The translations under genes and the position numbers were made by a program. The notes under the pieces were generated by a model, which saw nothing but the letters and a program-made list of their open reading frames with translations, was not told where the DNA came from and did not search any database. Below are positions 6,854 through 12,947 of a stretch of DNA of 14,296 nucleotides, in pieces. The first letter of the stretch is position 1; each line of letters begins with the position of its first letter. Origin of the DNA: Clostridium lentum (GTDB lineage: Bacteria > Bacillota > Clostridia > Clostridiales > Clostridiaceae); contig NZ_JACOOQ010000029.1 in assembly GCF_014287815.1 (NCBI RefSeq), forward strand, positions 1 to 14,296. Direction: 5' to 3'.

Positions 6854-7696
6854 ATTAAAAAAGAAGATAATATTACGTTAATAGAACCTGAAGTGTTACA
6901 AGAAAAAAATATAGAAAATGAGAAGTATATACCTTCAAAGCAAAGTGCAAATGTATTATTTAAATTTATGAAGAAAATAGAATATTTAAAAGAAATAATA
7001 AGTAAAAAAGCAATAATACCAAGATATTATGAGGAATCAATTGATTATTTAAATATTGAATCTTTAAATAAAATAGTATTTCCTATGATATGCTTTTGTG
7101 ATATTAATCTTTCAAAACTAGATGGACATGTATATTATTATGGTAAATTTGGAATTGGATTAAATAAAACATGGGGAATAAATAGTGGAATTCAACCAAT
7201 TCATTACATTAATAAAAATTCATCTATAAAGGAAGATATATCATATTTATTTTCAAAAGCATTAAATAATATAGATGATAGTGATGATAACATTAATGAG
7301 TATAGAAATTATTTATTAAGCCATCTTCTATTTATGAAACCAATAATTGGATCAATGAGAAGAGAGGGCAAATATGATAGTAAAAATTTCACAGATGAAA
7401 AAGAGTGGAGGTTTATTCCTAATATAAAGGAGGAACATGGAATAGATTTAATAATTCCACAGAAGTATTTAGAAAATGATAAAGCTTATAATTCATATTC
7501 AGATGGAATTACTCAAATAAAAGAATTATGGCTGCATTTTGATGTATGTGACATTGAATATTTAATGGTTGAAAATGAAGAATATAGGAAAGAATTAATA
7601 GAATTTATATTGAGTATTACTACAATTGAAGAATTAGATAAATATATTTTAATATCTAAAATAGTAGTATATGATATTATGAATAAGGATTGGTGA
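6854..7696 (+). CDS. abiGi: AbiGi-family abortive-infection protein (antitoxin), probable AUU start
   Basis: The protein is recognised as an AbiGi-type abortive phage resistance protein, described in the family literature as the antitoxin half of AbiG. Visible features are the FKFMKKIEYLKEII start of the domain, PMICFCDINLSKL, YYYGKFGIGLNKTWGI, PIHYINKNSS and EKEWRFIPN. No membrane segment is present. Start choice: the first ATG or GTG (GTG at 6893) has no ribosome binding site. A G-rich GTGGGGGA (6841-6848) lies 5 bp before an in-frame ATT at 6854, giving M-KKEDNITLIEPEVLQEK and 280 residues. AUU starts are rare (infC is the known case), so this is an inference; the GTG start would give 267 residues. 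The AbiGii gene follows after 4 nt. The family assignment is from memory of conserved segments. Confidence 0.75.
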   Translation: MKKEDNITLIEPEVLQEKNIENEKYIPSKQSANVLFKFMKKIEYLKEIISKKAIIPRYYEESIDYLNIESLNKIVFPMICFCDINLSKLDGHVYYYGKFGIGLNKTWGINSGIQPIHYINKNSSIKEDISYLFSKALNNIDDSDDNINEYRNYLLSHLLFMKPIIGSMRREGKYDSKNFTDEKEWRFIPNIKEEHGIDLIIPQKYLENDKAYNSYSDGITQIKELWLHFDVCDIEYLMVENEEYRKELIEFILSITTIEELDKYILISKIVVYDIMNKDW

Positions 7697-7700
7697 TATT

Positions 7701-8864
7701 ATGTTTGTAAGTTTTAATAAAGCTTTTGATAAAAAAAAATCTATGGACAAGATTCCAGAACCTATAATTAAAGCATTAAGTGAAGAATTGCCTAGTGGAT
7801 TTAAATATGTACAAATGGATAAGGATACATGTTGTTTAATTCCAGAAGGAGAGGAAATTAATTTTTCAGTCGATTTTATTAAAGATAATGAATTTAATGC
7901 TAAAACACCAGATGAATTAATGGAGTATTTATATAGAACACAAAAGCAATTAAGGATAAAATCTAACACAATAGAAATTAATGGTAATAAGTTAAATGTG
8001 AGTGATTTAATAAAGTTGCCATTAAAGAATGTGGAGATTGATCATAGTACTATTATTATTGAGCCTAAAGCATTTCCTAAGCCATTTGAACTTCCGATTG
8101 AATATGAAGATGGAAAATATATAAGTGTAAAAATACAAAGGCAGCCACTTGCAGATTTAAAAAAATCATTATTTAAATCTATTGATATGGAGTCTATGGA
8201 AGTATCGTATATTATAGATGAGATTAACCATAGTATGAGTATGGATTTAAAAATAAGACTAGATAAGGCTGAAACAGTAGAAGAAATACTAAAAATTTCT
8301 AAGATATATGACAGATTTAAAAAAGGAAAAGTTGTAATTGGGAATAATGAAATAAATGGATGTATTAAGGAAAAAGATTATGATAATAACTTTGCAGAGT
8401 TAATTGATTTTTGGGAAAAGGTTAATGCATTATCTGGTTTTTTAGGAATAGTAATTAAACCCAAAGTTAATATTTTAAATGAAGATGTTGAAATAGTAAA
8501 GGCTTTATATAATTCATTTATAGAAAATACTGATTTTAAAAAAAATATTAATACAAAAAAATTCACATTAAGCTTTAAAAATGAGATAAAAACTGATGAA
8601 ATTAATTATAAAGATGAGATGGCTTTTCAGTTTGAAGAGTATAAAGAATATTCAATTTTAGAGACGCCACTAGAGTTATATTGTGTAATAACACTATCAA
8701 ACTTTAAAATTAATAATATAACATTACAAGATAAAGTAGACTTATTTAAATATGATATGGAAGTAGAGGCAGTAACAGAAGAAGGAGTAATAAAAAGTGT
8801 TAGATTTTTTACAGATAAAAGAGAGGTTAAGTCATACAGAGAAAAAATAAATAATAGTTTTTAA
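7701..8864 (+). CDS. abiGii: AbiGii-family abortive-infection protein (toxin)
   Basis: This 387-residue protein matches the AbiGii toxin family in length (the lactococcal protein is close to 400) and in its N-terminus (FNKAFDKKKS ... PEPIIKALSEELPSGFKYV). It is soluble, rich in Lys, Glu and Ile, with no signal peptide and no catalytic motif that I recognise. In Lactococcus, AbiG needs both genes and protects against some phages, with interference in phage RNA synthesis reported; the biochemical activity is not known to me. TAAGGAT at 7684-7690, inside the end of the AbiGi gene, serves as ribosome binding site, and 4 nt separate the genes, so the pair is one operon with antitoxin first. The location directly downstream of prophage genes suggests prophage-borne defence. 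Confidence 0.75.
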   Translation: MFVSFNKAFDKKKSMDKIPEPIIKALSEELPSGFKYVQMDKDTCCLIPEGEEINFSVDFIKDNEFNAKTPDELMEYLYRTQKQLRIKSNTIEINGNKLNVSDLIKLPLKNVEIDHSTIIIEPKAFPKPFELPIEYEDGKYISVKIQRQPLADLKKSLFKSIDMESMEVSYIIDEINHSMSMDLKIRLDKAETVEEILKISKIYDRFKKGKVVIGNNEINGCIKEKDYDNNFAELIDFWEKVNALSGFLGIVIKPKVNILNEDVEIVKALYNSFIENTDFKKNINTKKFTLSFKNEIKTDEINYKDEMAFQFEEYKEYSILETPLELYCVITLSNFKINNITLQDKVDLFKYDMEVEAVTEEGVIKSVRFFTDKREVKSYREKINNSF

Positions 8865-9007
8865 AATAATGTATAGTATAAGCCATAATAATATTAGTAT
8901 TTATAGATATTACATAGAATCTTATCATAAGTAAATAAGGTTTTAATTATATTATATAATATATATAACATTAATAATTTAATGGTGCAAATAGAGTACT
9001 AATTACA

Positions 9008-9040
9008 AAAAGGCATTGGATTTGAAATCCAATGCCTTTT
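9008..9040. terminator. Strong bidirectional terminator between abiGii and DUF2922 genes
   Basis: AAAAGGCATTGGATTT (9008-9023) and AAATCCAATGCCTTTT (9025-9040) form a perfect 16-bp stem around a single G (effectively a TGA loop). A/T runs on both sides let it stop the abi operon from the left and the DUF2922 gene, which ends 3 bp away, from the right. The 143 bp between abiGii and this stem hold only AT-rich sequence. Confidence 0.9.
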
Positions 9041-9042
9041 GA

Positions 9043-9261
9043 CTAGTTAAGATCCCATTTTGTAACTTCTCTTTGTACAACTTGAGCGCTGTATTTACTA
9101 ATTAATGCACCTTTACTTGTTTCAAAGACATTACTTGCGATAATAGTGTCCATTAGTGCTATTACATCTGAGTTTGTAAGTCCAGGTTTTACATCAGAAA
9201 TTGTAATTGAACTCTTTTCACCACTCTCACATAAAAAGACCATTTGTAATGAGTATTCCAT
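9043..9261 (-). CDS. DUF2922-family small protein
   Basis: This 72-residue protein (MEYSLQMVFLCESGEKSSIT, then VKPGLTNSDVIALMDTII ... YSAQVVQREVTKWDLN) matches the DUF2922 family of short Firmicute proteins. The function is unknown. These genes regularly accompany DUF1659 and YvrJ genes in Clostridium, as here. AGAAAGGAGG lies just upstream of the ATG, within the 3' end of the DUF1659 gene, so translation is coupled to it. The protein ends 3 bp before the strong terminator. No Cys cluster or membrane segment is visible. Confidence 0.8.
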   Translation of the reverse strand: MEYSLQMVFLCESGEKSSITISDVKPGLTNSDVIALMDTIIASNVFETSKGALISKYSAQVVQREVTKWDLN

Positions 9262-9526
9262 GTTTTTTCCTCCTTTCTATAAGATTTGAATTAATAAGAT
9301 AAGCGTTATTTTCTAGCATAGAGATTTCATTAACTAAGGTGTATCTAGTTTGATTAGCTAACACTAATTTAATTGCATCTGCAACTGTTGCTAGAGCTTC
9401 TGGTGTAGCATCTCCGTTAATACCTGAAAAATTTTTTTTCTTGTATGATGGATTACCATCTTTATCAACACCGCTTTCTACTTCAATACTTAAAGTAGTT
9501 GTCATTAATTCTTTTGAAACTGCCAT
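9227..9526 (-). CDS. DUF1659-family small protein
   Basis: The protein has 99 residues from the ATG at 9526 (MAVSKELMTTTLSIEVESGV, then DKDGNPSYKKKNFSGINGDA and ALATVADAIKLVL). The pattern of a short beta-rich head followed by a helix matches DUF1659. The start is set by AGGAGG at 9535-9540; an earlier in-frame GTG overlaps that ribosome binding site and is rejected. The family is usually near 70-75 residues. Here the tail (NSNLIERRKKHGILITNGLF) runs through the next gene's ribosome binding site and overlaps it by 35 bp, so the C-terminus may be an extension or a small frameshift. The function is unknown; it shares a transcript with DUF2922. Confidence 0.75.
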   Translation of the reverse strand: MAVSKELMTTTLSIEVESGVDKDGNPSYKKKNFSGINGDATPEALATVADAIKLVLANQTRYTLVNEISMLENNAYLINSNLIERRKKHGILITNGLFM

Positions 9527-9555
9527 GTTATTCACCTCCTTGTAGCTTGGTATTT

Positions 9556-9569
9556 AATATATATGGTTT
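9556..9569 (-). promoter_or_regulatory. Shared upstream element, copy 1 (DUF1659-DUF2922 operon)
   Basis: On the minus strand this reads AAACCATATATATT and ends about 15 bp before the AGGAGG of the DUF1659 gene. Near-identical sequences occur at comparable positions before three other genes in this cluster (9846-9859, 10374-10387, 10508-10521), which suggests a common promoter -10 region or regulator site. Confidence 0.55.
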
Positions 9570-9600
9570 AAAAAGAAGAAATCAAAATTTAATACTAAAA

Positions 9601-9643
9601 TATAAAAAATCTGATAAACTTTTGGCCTATCAGATTTTTTATA
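9601..9643. terminator. Terminator of the YvrJ gene
   Basis: TATAAAAAATCTGATA (9601-9616) and TATCAGATTTTTTATA (9628-9643) form a perfect 16-bp stem with an 11-nt loop. The T-rich arm on the minus strand directly follows the YvrJ stop codon, and the plus strand also has the A/T runs, so it can act in both directions. It separates YvrJ transcription from the DUF1659 operon. Confidence 0.85.
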
Positions 9644-9829
9644 TTATGCGGCGTTGTCTTTTTCATCTTTTACAACAGCACCTAATTTTACTGAAACAAT
9701 GGTATTTAATGTATTTATACTATTTGATAGTGAAGTAAGTTGCTTTTCTAGTCTAATCAATAAATAGGCTGTAATAGCTATTGGGAAGCCAGTACTGCCT
9801 ATTAATGATATAAGATCTAAATTTTCCAT
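9644..9829 (-). CDS. YvrJ-family small membrane protein
   Basis: This 61-residue protein contains DLISLIGSTGFPIAITAYLLIRLEKQL, in which a single hydrophobic helix (about 6-25) with 'GFPI.I..YLL.R.E' is the YvrJ signature. An amphipathic helix (SLSNSINTLNTIVSV) and an acidic end follow. The layout of one short N-terminal TM helix plus a cytoplasmic helix also resembles BhlA/UviB-type holin-like proteins, so a role at the membrane is likely, but the function is unknown. GGAGGTGAT precedes the ATG. It is transcribed alone, with its own upstream element (9846-9859) and terminator. YvrJ genes commonly accompany DUF1659/DUF2922 genes. Confidence 0.8.
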   Translation of the reverse strand: MENLDLISLIGSTGFPIAITAYLLIRLEKQLTSLSNSINTLNTIVSVKLGAVVKDEKDNAA

Positions 9830-9845
9830 GATATCACCTCCAAAT

Positions 9846-9867
9846 AATATATATGTTTTGAAAACAT
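9846..9867 (-). promoter_or_regulatory. Shared upstream element, copy 2 (YvrJ), fused to a palindrome
   Basis: The minus strand reads AAAACATATATATT (9859-9846), ending 16 bp before the YvrJ ATG. On the plus strand, ATGTTTT (9853-9859), G, AAAACAT (9861-9867) forms a 15-bp palindrome that overlaps the element, as an operator overlapping a promoter would. Only this copy has the palindrome. Confidence 0.5.
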
Positions 9868-9895
9868 GAAGTTATAGGTTATTTGTTTATAAAAA

Positions 9896-9927
9896 AATAA
9901 ATCAGTAAGTTTTCATACTGATTTATT
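9896..9927 (-). terminator. Terminator of the ribbon-helix-helix-like gene
   Basis: AATAAATCAGTA (9896-9907) and TACTGATTTATT (9916-9927) form a perfect 12-bp stem with an 8-nt loop. On the minus strand it is followed by a run of seven T. One arm contains the stop codon of the gene ending at 9923. Confidence 0.8.
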
Positions 9928-10351
9928 CATTATCAAAGAGACAATGGAAGTAATGATTGATTGCCATATCTACTATAGAGCTTATATAAATTATATCTGG
10001 ATGCATGGCTTTGATTTGTTCTAGCTTCTTTAGTGTTGAGAATCTTAGCATATAGCATCTTTTATATTCTAGCTTTTCTCCATCTATTGGAGGGGTAAGT
10101 CCATTTACTATTGATAGTTTTCTCATATCTAAAATATCCGTATTATTGTTTTTAGATTTTTGATTTTCTACTTTAGGTTTTTCTTTTGTATTTGGAGTAG
10201 TATGTGCAAATTGCACTGGCTCATTTGTAAATGAAAAGTCTTCTACTAAATTACCTTTTATTTCACCAGGTGCTTCAAAACCTATTTCTTCACATTCTTC
10301 TTCATAACATATGTCGCTTGGATCTATAATTAACCCTTTAGTTCTTCCCAC
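9923..10351 (-). CDS. Hypothetical protein with ribbon-helix-helix-like C-terminus
   Basis: The protein has 142 residues from a GTG at 10351, chosen because AAAGGGG (10360-10366) lies 8 bp upstream; an earlier in-frame GTG at 10360 overlaps that ribosome binding site. The N-terminal two thirds are acidic and then low-complexity (NTKEKPKVENQKSKNNN, probably a flexible linker). The last about 45 residues (KRCYMLRFSTLKKLEQIKAM ... YISSIVDMAINHYF) follow the beta-strand, helix, helix pattern of ribbon-helix-helix DNA-binding proteins. It has its own upstream element and terminator. It could be the regulator of this small-gene cluster, but that is inference, and no full-length family is recognised. 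Confidence 0.6.
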   Translation of the reverse strand: MGRTKGLIIDPSDICYEEECEEIGFEAPGEIKGNLVEDFSFTNEPVQFAHTTPNTKEKPKVENQKSKNNNTDILDMRKLSIVNGLTPPIDGEKLEYKRCYMLRFSTLKKLEQIKAMHPDIIYISSIVDMAINHYFHCLFDNE

Positions 10352-10373
10352 TAAAAACACCCCTTTCGTACTG

Positions 10374-10387
10374 AATATATATGGGAA
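10374..10387 (-). promoter_or_regulatory. Shared upstream element, copy 3 (ribbon-helix-helix-like gene)
   Basis: The minus strand reads TTCCCATATATATT, identical to copy 1 over CCATATATATT. It ends 7 bp before the AAAGGGG ribosome binding site, closer than in the other copies. Confidence 0.5.
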
Positions 10388-10507
10388 TAGAAGAATGGTT
10401 ATATGGATATTCTTATATTTTCATATATAAAAGAATATGCGGGAAACATCAGGTATTATGAGGTTTATTAATAAAAAATATCCTTTGAATTTGAATTATT
10501 AGTTTTT

Positions 10508-10521
10508 AAACCATATATCTT
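10508..10521 (+). promoter_or_regulatory. Shared upstream element, copy 4 (78-residue Cys-rich gene)
   Basis: The plus strand reads AAACCATATATCTT, differing from copy 1 by a single base. It ends 15 bp before AAGGGG (10537-10542). Its orientation matches the divergently transcribed gene, which supports a directional promoter element over generic AT-rich sequence. Confidence 0.5.
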
Positions 10522-10551
10522 TAATAAGAAAAATTTAAGGGGTGTGGTATC

Positions 10552-10788
10552 ATGGCATCTAATAGAATTAAAATTACTGAAGAGGGAGAAGTTTATGACA
10601 GATTCTGTATTGCTTTAGCAATTAGAAATTCAACATATAATGATGAGCTTAAGTGTTCACTTATAGAGCAAAATATAATTAAGAACTGTGAGACCTGTAG
10701 CTTAAAATTTATTTGTGATGGCATTGATGGGCTGGTAGATGATTATATTAAAAAGACAACTAAGGTTGTTAGTAGCTTTACACTATAA
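10552..10788 (+). CDS. Small Cys-rich hypothetical protein, 78 residues
   Basis: The sequence begins MASNRIKITEEGEVYDRFCI and contains C19, C35, C46, C49 and C55. The block NCETCSLKFICDG (C-x2-C-x5-C) could bind zinc or an Fe-S cluster and resembles cysteine motifs of SPASM/auxiliary cluster type, but the protein is far too short for such an enzyme. No membrane segment is present. AAGGGG at 10537-10542 supports the ATG. It is divergent from the ribbon-helix-helix-like gene and carries the same upstream element, so it is probably controlled together with the YvrJ/DUF1659/DUF2922 genes. No family is recognised. Confidence 0.65.
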   Translation: MASNRIKITEEGEVYDRFCIALAIRNSTYNDELKCSLIEQNIIKNCETCSLKFICDGIDGLVDDYIKKTTKVVSSFTL

Positions 10789-10856
10789 GCTTGAGAGGAA
10801 TGTCACAATATAAATACTAGCTATGAAATTTCAGCTTAACAATAATTCAATTTTTG

Positions 10857-10885
10857 TTTAAGCTAGAATAATCTTGGTGTATAAT
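10857..10885 (+). promoter_or_regulatory. Candidate sigma-A promoter of the Fic gene
   Basis: A perfect TATAAT (10880-10885) has TTTAAG 17 bp upstream (10857-10862), about 40 bp before the Fic start. An imperfect dyad, AGCTTAA (about 10833-10839) with TTAAGCT (about 10858-10864), overlaps the -35 region and might be an operator. Confidence 0.45.
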
Positions 10886-10926
10886 AGTAAGAGAAAAATA
10901 ATAAATATTTATTTGAGGTGTTGGCT

Positions 10927-11664
10927 ATGGATACATTTATTCCTAGATATAGATATAAATTTAAAGATGAATTACCACATGGAGATAAAAGATATATTTT
11001 AACTTATGTTAAGCAGATGATTAGTGAGTTTGTTTATGATATGGGAAATTTGGAAAATAATCCATTTACTTTTCCAGAGGTACAAACATTACTTGATGGC
11101 ATTACTGTTGGTGGCCATAAGTTAAGTGATCAAAATCAAATACTAAATATAAAGTTATCATGGGATTATGTTGTTAATTTGAGTAGAACAAATTCTTTAG
11201 AGTTAAACAAAGAAGTTATTTGTGATATTCATAGTAAAGTTGCTAAAGATGAGGCATTAATAGTAGGTGACTTTAGAAAGGGTAACATTGGAATTGCAGG
11301 TACTGTTGAATATAAGTGTATTAATTATGAGGATTTAGAGGAAGTATTTAAAGCTGATATAGATAAAATAAATTCTATAGATAATTTACTTGAAAAAGCT
11401 ATTATACTTAATCTATGGCTATCTTACTGTCAGTTCTTTTATGATGGAAATAAGAGAACAGCTAGACTTTCATCAAACCTTATCCTGTTATCAAATGATA
11501 TAGGAGTACTTTCTATACCAGCTAGATATAAGGTTGAGTATAATAAATTAATGCTAGATTTTTATGAAACTTTAGAAGCTGATGAAGTAATAAAGTTTAT
11601 ATTAGAAAAATGTATAACGTTTTTCGATGGATTTAACTATAAAAAATATAATGAATTAATCTAA
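10927..11664 (+). CDS. Fic-family protein with Gln in place of the catalytic His
   Basis: This 245-residue protein carries a Fic domain (about 95-230). Fic enzymes transfer AMP or related groups to target proteins using the HPFx(D/E)GNG(K)R motif. Here the motif reads YCQFFYDGNKRTARL: the GNKR anion-binding loop is intact (G174-R177), but Q169-F170 replace the catalytic His-Pro. The flap region VGDFRKGNIGIAGT (113-126) is well preserved, as is the N-terminal helix FTFPEVQTLLDGITVGG typical of longer Fic proteins. Classical AMP transfer without His would be impaired; the protein may bind nucleotide without transfer, use another chemistry, or belong to a natural His-less subgroup. The start is the ATG at 10927 after GAGG (10915-10918); a GTG at 10918 overlaps the ribosome binding site. 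The gene is monocistronic, with its own promoter and terminator. Confidence 0.85.
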   Translation: MDTFIPRYRYKFKDELPHGDKRYILTYVKQMISEFVYDMGNLENNPFTFPEVQTLLDGITVGGHKLSDQNQILNIKLSWDYVVNLSRTNSLELNKEVICDIHSKVAKDEALIVGDFRKGNIGIAGTVEYKCINYEDLEEVFKADIDKINSIDNLLEKAIILNLWLSYCQFFYDGNKRTARLSSNLILLSNDIGVLSIPARYKVEYNKLMLDFYETLEADEVIKFILEKCITFFDGFNYKKYNELI

Positions 11665-11670
11665 GGTGTT

Positions 11671-11723
11671 AAAAATAAATCCTCTCATATGCAGTTAAGC
11701 TGCAAAAGAGAGGATTTATTTTT
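11671..11723. terminator. Terminator of the Fic gene; member of a repeated hairpin family
   Basis: AAAAATAAATCCTCTC (11671-11686) pairs perfectly with GAGAGGATTTATTTTT (11708-11723). An inner GCAG/CTGC stem caps the loop. A close relative lies at 13501-13552. Confidence 0.9.
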
Positions 11724-12014
11724 AAGGCTATGTTTTAAATATTGGTTGATATGTGATACTTTTCTGAAAATAGGTTGCAATATAGAGAAAAAGAAACTTT
11801 CAAAATTAAAAACTTAATAGTTCACAGTAAATATATCACATAGTTATACTATGGTAATAGATTTCAAAAATAGACACCTAATATTTACATAAATTTAATT
11901 TTATTTACATAATTTATGGAGTTATAATTCACAAATTATGTATAATAAGAATATATAGTTTTGAATAATTGTATTTTATCATTTATCAAATGTAGAAAAG
12001 TAGGAGGAATAAAT
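11724..12014. other. Intergenic region before the VanZ-family gene
   Basis: This is an AT-rich gap without a gene. It contains two TTTACATAA words (about 11884-11892 and 11904-11912) and two TATAAT sequences (11923-11928 and 11941-11946), but none of these combine at ideal 16-18 bp spacing, so the promoter remains undecided. The gap ends with the strong TAGGAGG (12001-12007) that fixes the VanZ start. Confidence 0.4.
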
Positions 12015-12554
12015 ATGTTAATGAATTATTTGAGAATAGGAATAGCAACCTTTGTTTATTTAGCACCCGTAGCCCTTTTTATTATTTGTACATTTATTGG
12101 TGTAAAATTCTTAGTAAAAAGAAAATTTGAATTTAAACCAATGAAACTTTTATGTGAATTTGCATGGATTCTTACTGTTTTAGCTATTTTAAAAATCACA
12201 GGAATTATTGGTGGAGATTTTAGTACAACTTCAATATTTAATGGTGATGCCCATATTTCTTTTAGTCTTTTTGAGGAAGGTTTATCAATGGCAACTTTAC
12301 TTAATGTTATTTTATTTGTTCCTTTTGGATTTTTTTCTCCTATAGTTTTCAATAAACTTCATAAGAAGAAAATTTATGGAATTTTAATAGGTATTATCTT
12401 TTCAATAGTAATTGAATCTGTTCAAACATTTACTGGACGTTTTGTTCAATTAGATGATATGTTAATGAATACATTAGGAACATTTATTGGATACGAATTA
12501 TGGTTTCTGTTATCAACTGTAAAACTTAAACAAAAAAATATATATGTTAAATAA
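12015..12554 (+). CDS. VanZ-family membrane protein
   Basis: The protein has 179 residues from the ATG at 12015, set by TAGGAGG at 12001-12007; the frame stays open further upstream without a ribosome binding site. Hydrophobic segments lie at about 8-30, 47-64, 95-112, 120-138 and 150-168. Between and within them sit the VanZ-like hallmarks NVILFVPFGFFSP, the ESVQTFTGRFVQLDDMLMNT segment and GTFIGYELWF. The founding VanZ confers low-level teicoplanin resistance by an unclear mechanism. Most family members are chromosomal, unlinked to van clusters and of unknown function, and no van genes are present here. Neighbours do not suggest a pathway. Confidence 0.85.
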   Translation: MLMNYLRIGIATFVYLAPVALFIICTFIGVKFLVKRKFEFKPMKLLCEFAWILTVLAILKITGIIGGDFSTTSIFNGDAHISFSLFEEGLSMATLLNVILFVPFGFFSPIVFNKLHKKKIYGILIGIIFSIVIESVQTFTGRFVQLDDMLMNTLGTFIGYELWFLLSTVKLKQKNIYVK

Positions 12555-12649
12555 TTAGTATTCAGGTATAATTTAGCCAATAAATTCAAGTGAACAACTT
12601 TAAATTATTGCAATTTAAAATAAAAGTGGACAAGATATTATGTGATATG

Positions 12650-12708
12650 CTCCCATTATAGTAGACAGTTAAAATAATAAAACTGTTCTATAATGGGAGG
12701 ATTTTTTA
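12650..12708 (+). terminator. Long hairpin with T-run downstream of the VanZ-family gene
   Basis: CTCCCATTATAG (12650-12661) pairs with CTATAATGGGAG (12688-12699). An inner ACAGTT/AACTGT stem (12665-12670/12681-12686) is followed by GATTTTTTA. It can terminate the VanZ transcript, although it lies 95 bp after the stop. TAGACAGT inside it recurs inverted just outside (ACTGTCTA, 12710-12717), so it may instead be the end of an old insertion element. Confidence 0.6.
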
Positions 12709-12746
12709 TACTGTCTATTATCAACCTTGATTTAAAACAGAGCTAA

Positions 12747-12789
12747 TTTTAAAAAGGAAACCTTAATCCTTAATTCATTTATCTTTAAT
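12747..12789 (+). repeat. 43-bp direct repeat, copy A
   Basis: This copy matches 13549-13591 at 40 of 43 positions (core ACCTTAATC, then TAATTCA, then TTATCTTTAAT). It lies upstream of the broken small membrane gene. A weaker partial relative (GGAAACCTTTA ... ATAATTCATTTAT) occurs at about 13947-13972. Confidence 0.7.
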
Positions 12790-12829
12790 GGTAAATAATG
12801 TTTAATATTTACCGTTATTTGTGTATAAT
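12790..12829 (+). promoter_or_regulatory. Inverted repeat with adjacent -10 element
   Basis: GGTAAATA (12790-12797) and TATTTACC (12806-12813) form a perfect 8-bp inverted repeat. TATAAT at 12824-12829 follows at promoter distance (weak TTTAAT at 12801-12806 with 17-bp spacing). This is a plausible regulated promoter for the small membrane genes downstream, with the repeat as operator. Confidence 0.4.
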
Positions 12830-12947
12830 TAAATAAGAAAGCAGTGTGTAATCGTATTATATTATACGCATTTGTATTCTAAATTTGAAGCAAATTTTAT
12901 GATAAGGTTTTGTTTAAAGGTTATTTATACTTTATGAGGGGATAAAT

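Noticed and set aside
7649..7969. Minus-strand open frame across the abiGi/abiGii junction
   Set aside because: It lies antisense to two recognisable genes, and its composition is that of complemented AT-rich coding DNA.
9644..9829. Calling the YvrJ-family protein a phage holin
   Set aside because: The single TM helix fits holin-like BhlA/UviB proteins, but the GFPI-x-I motif and the DUF1659/DUF2922 neighbours fit the YvrJ family better, and no lysin gene is adjacent.
12056..12352. Minus-strand open frame of 98 codons inside the VanZ-family gene
   Set aside because: It is the complement of a well-supported membrane protein gene and has no ribosome binding site or family resemblance.
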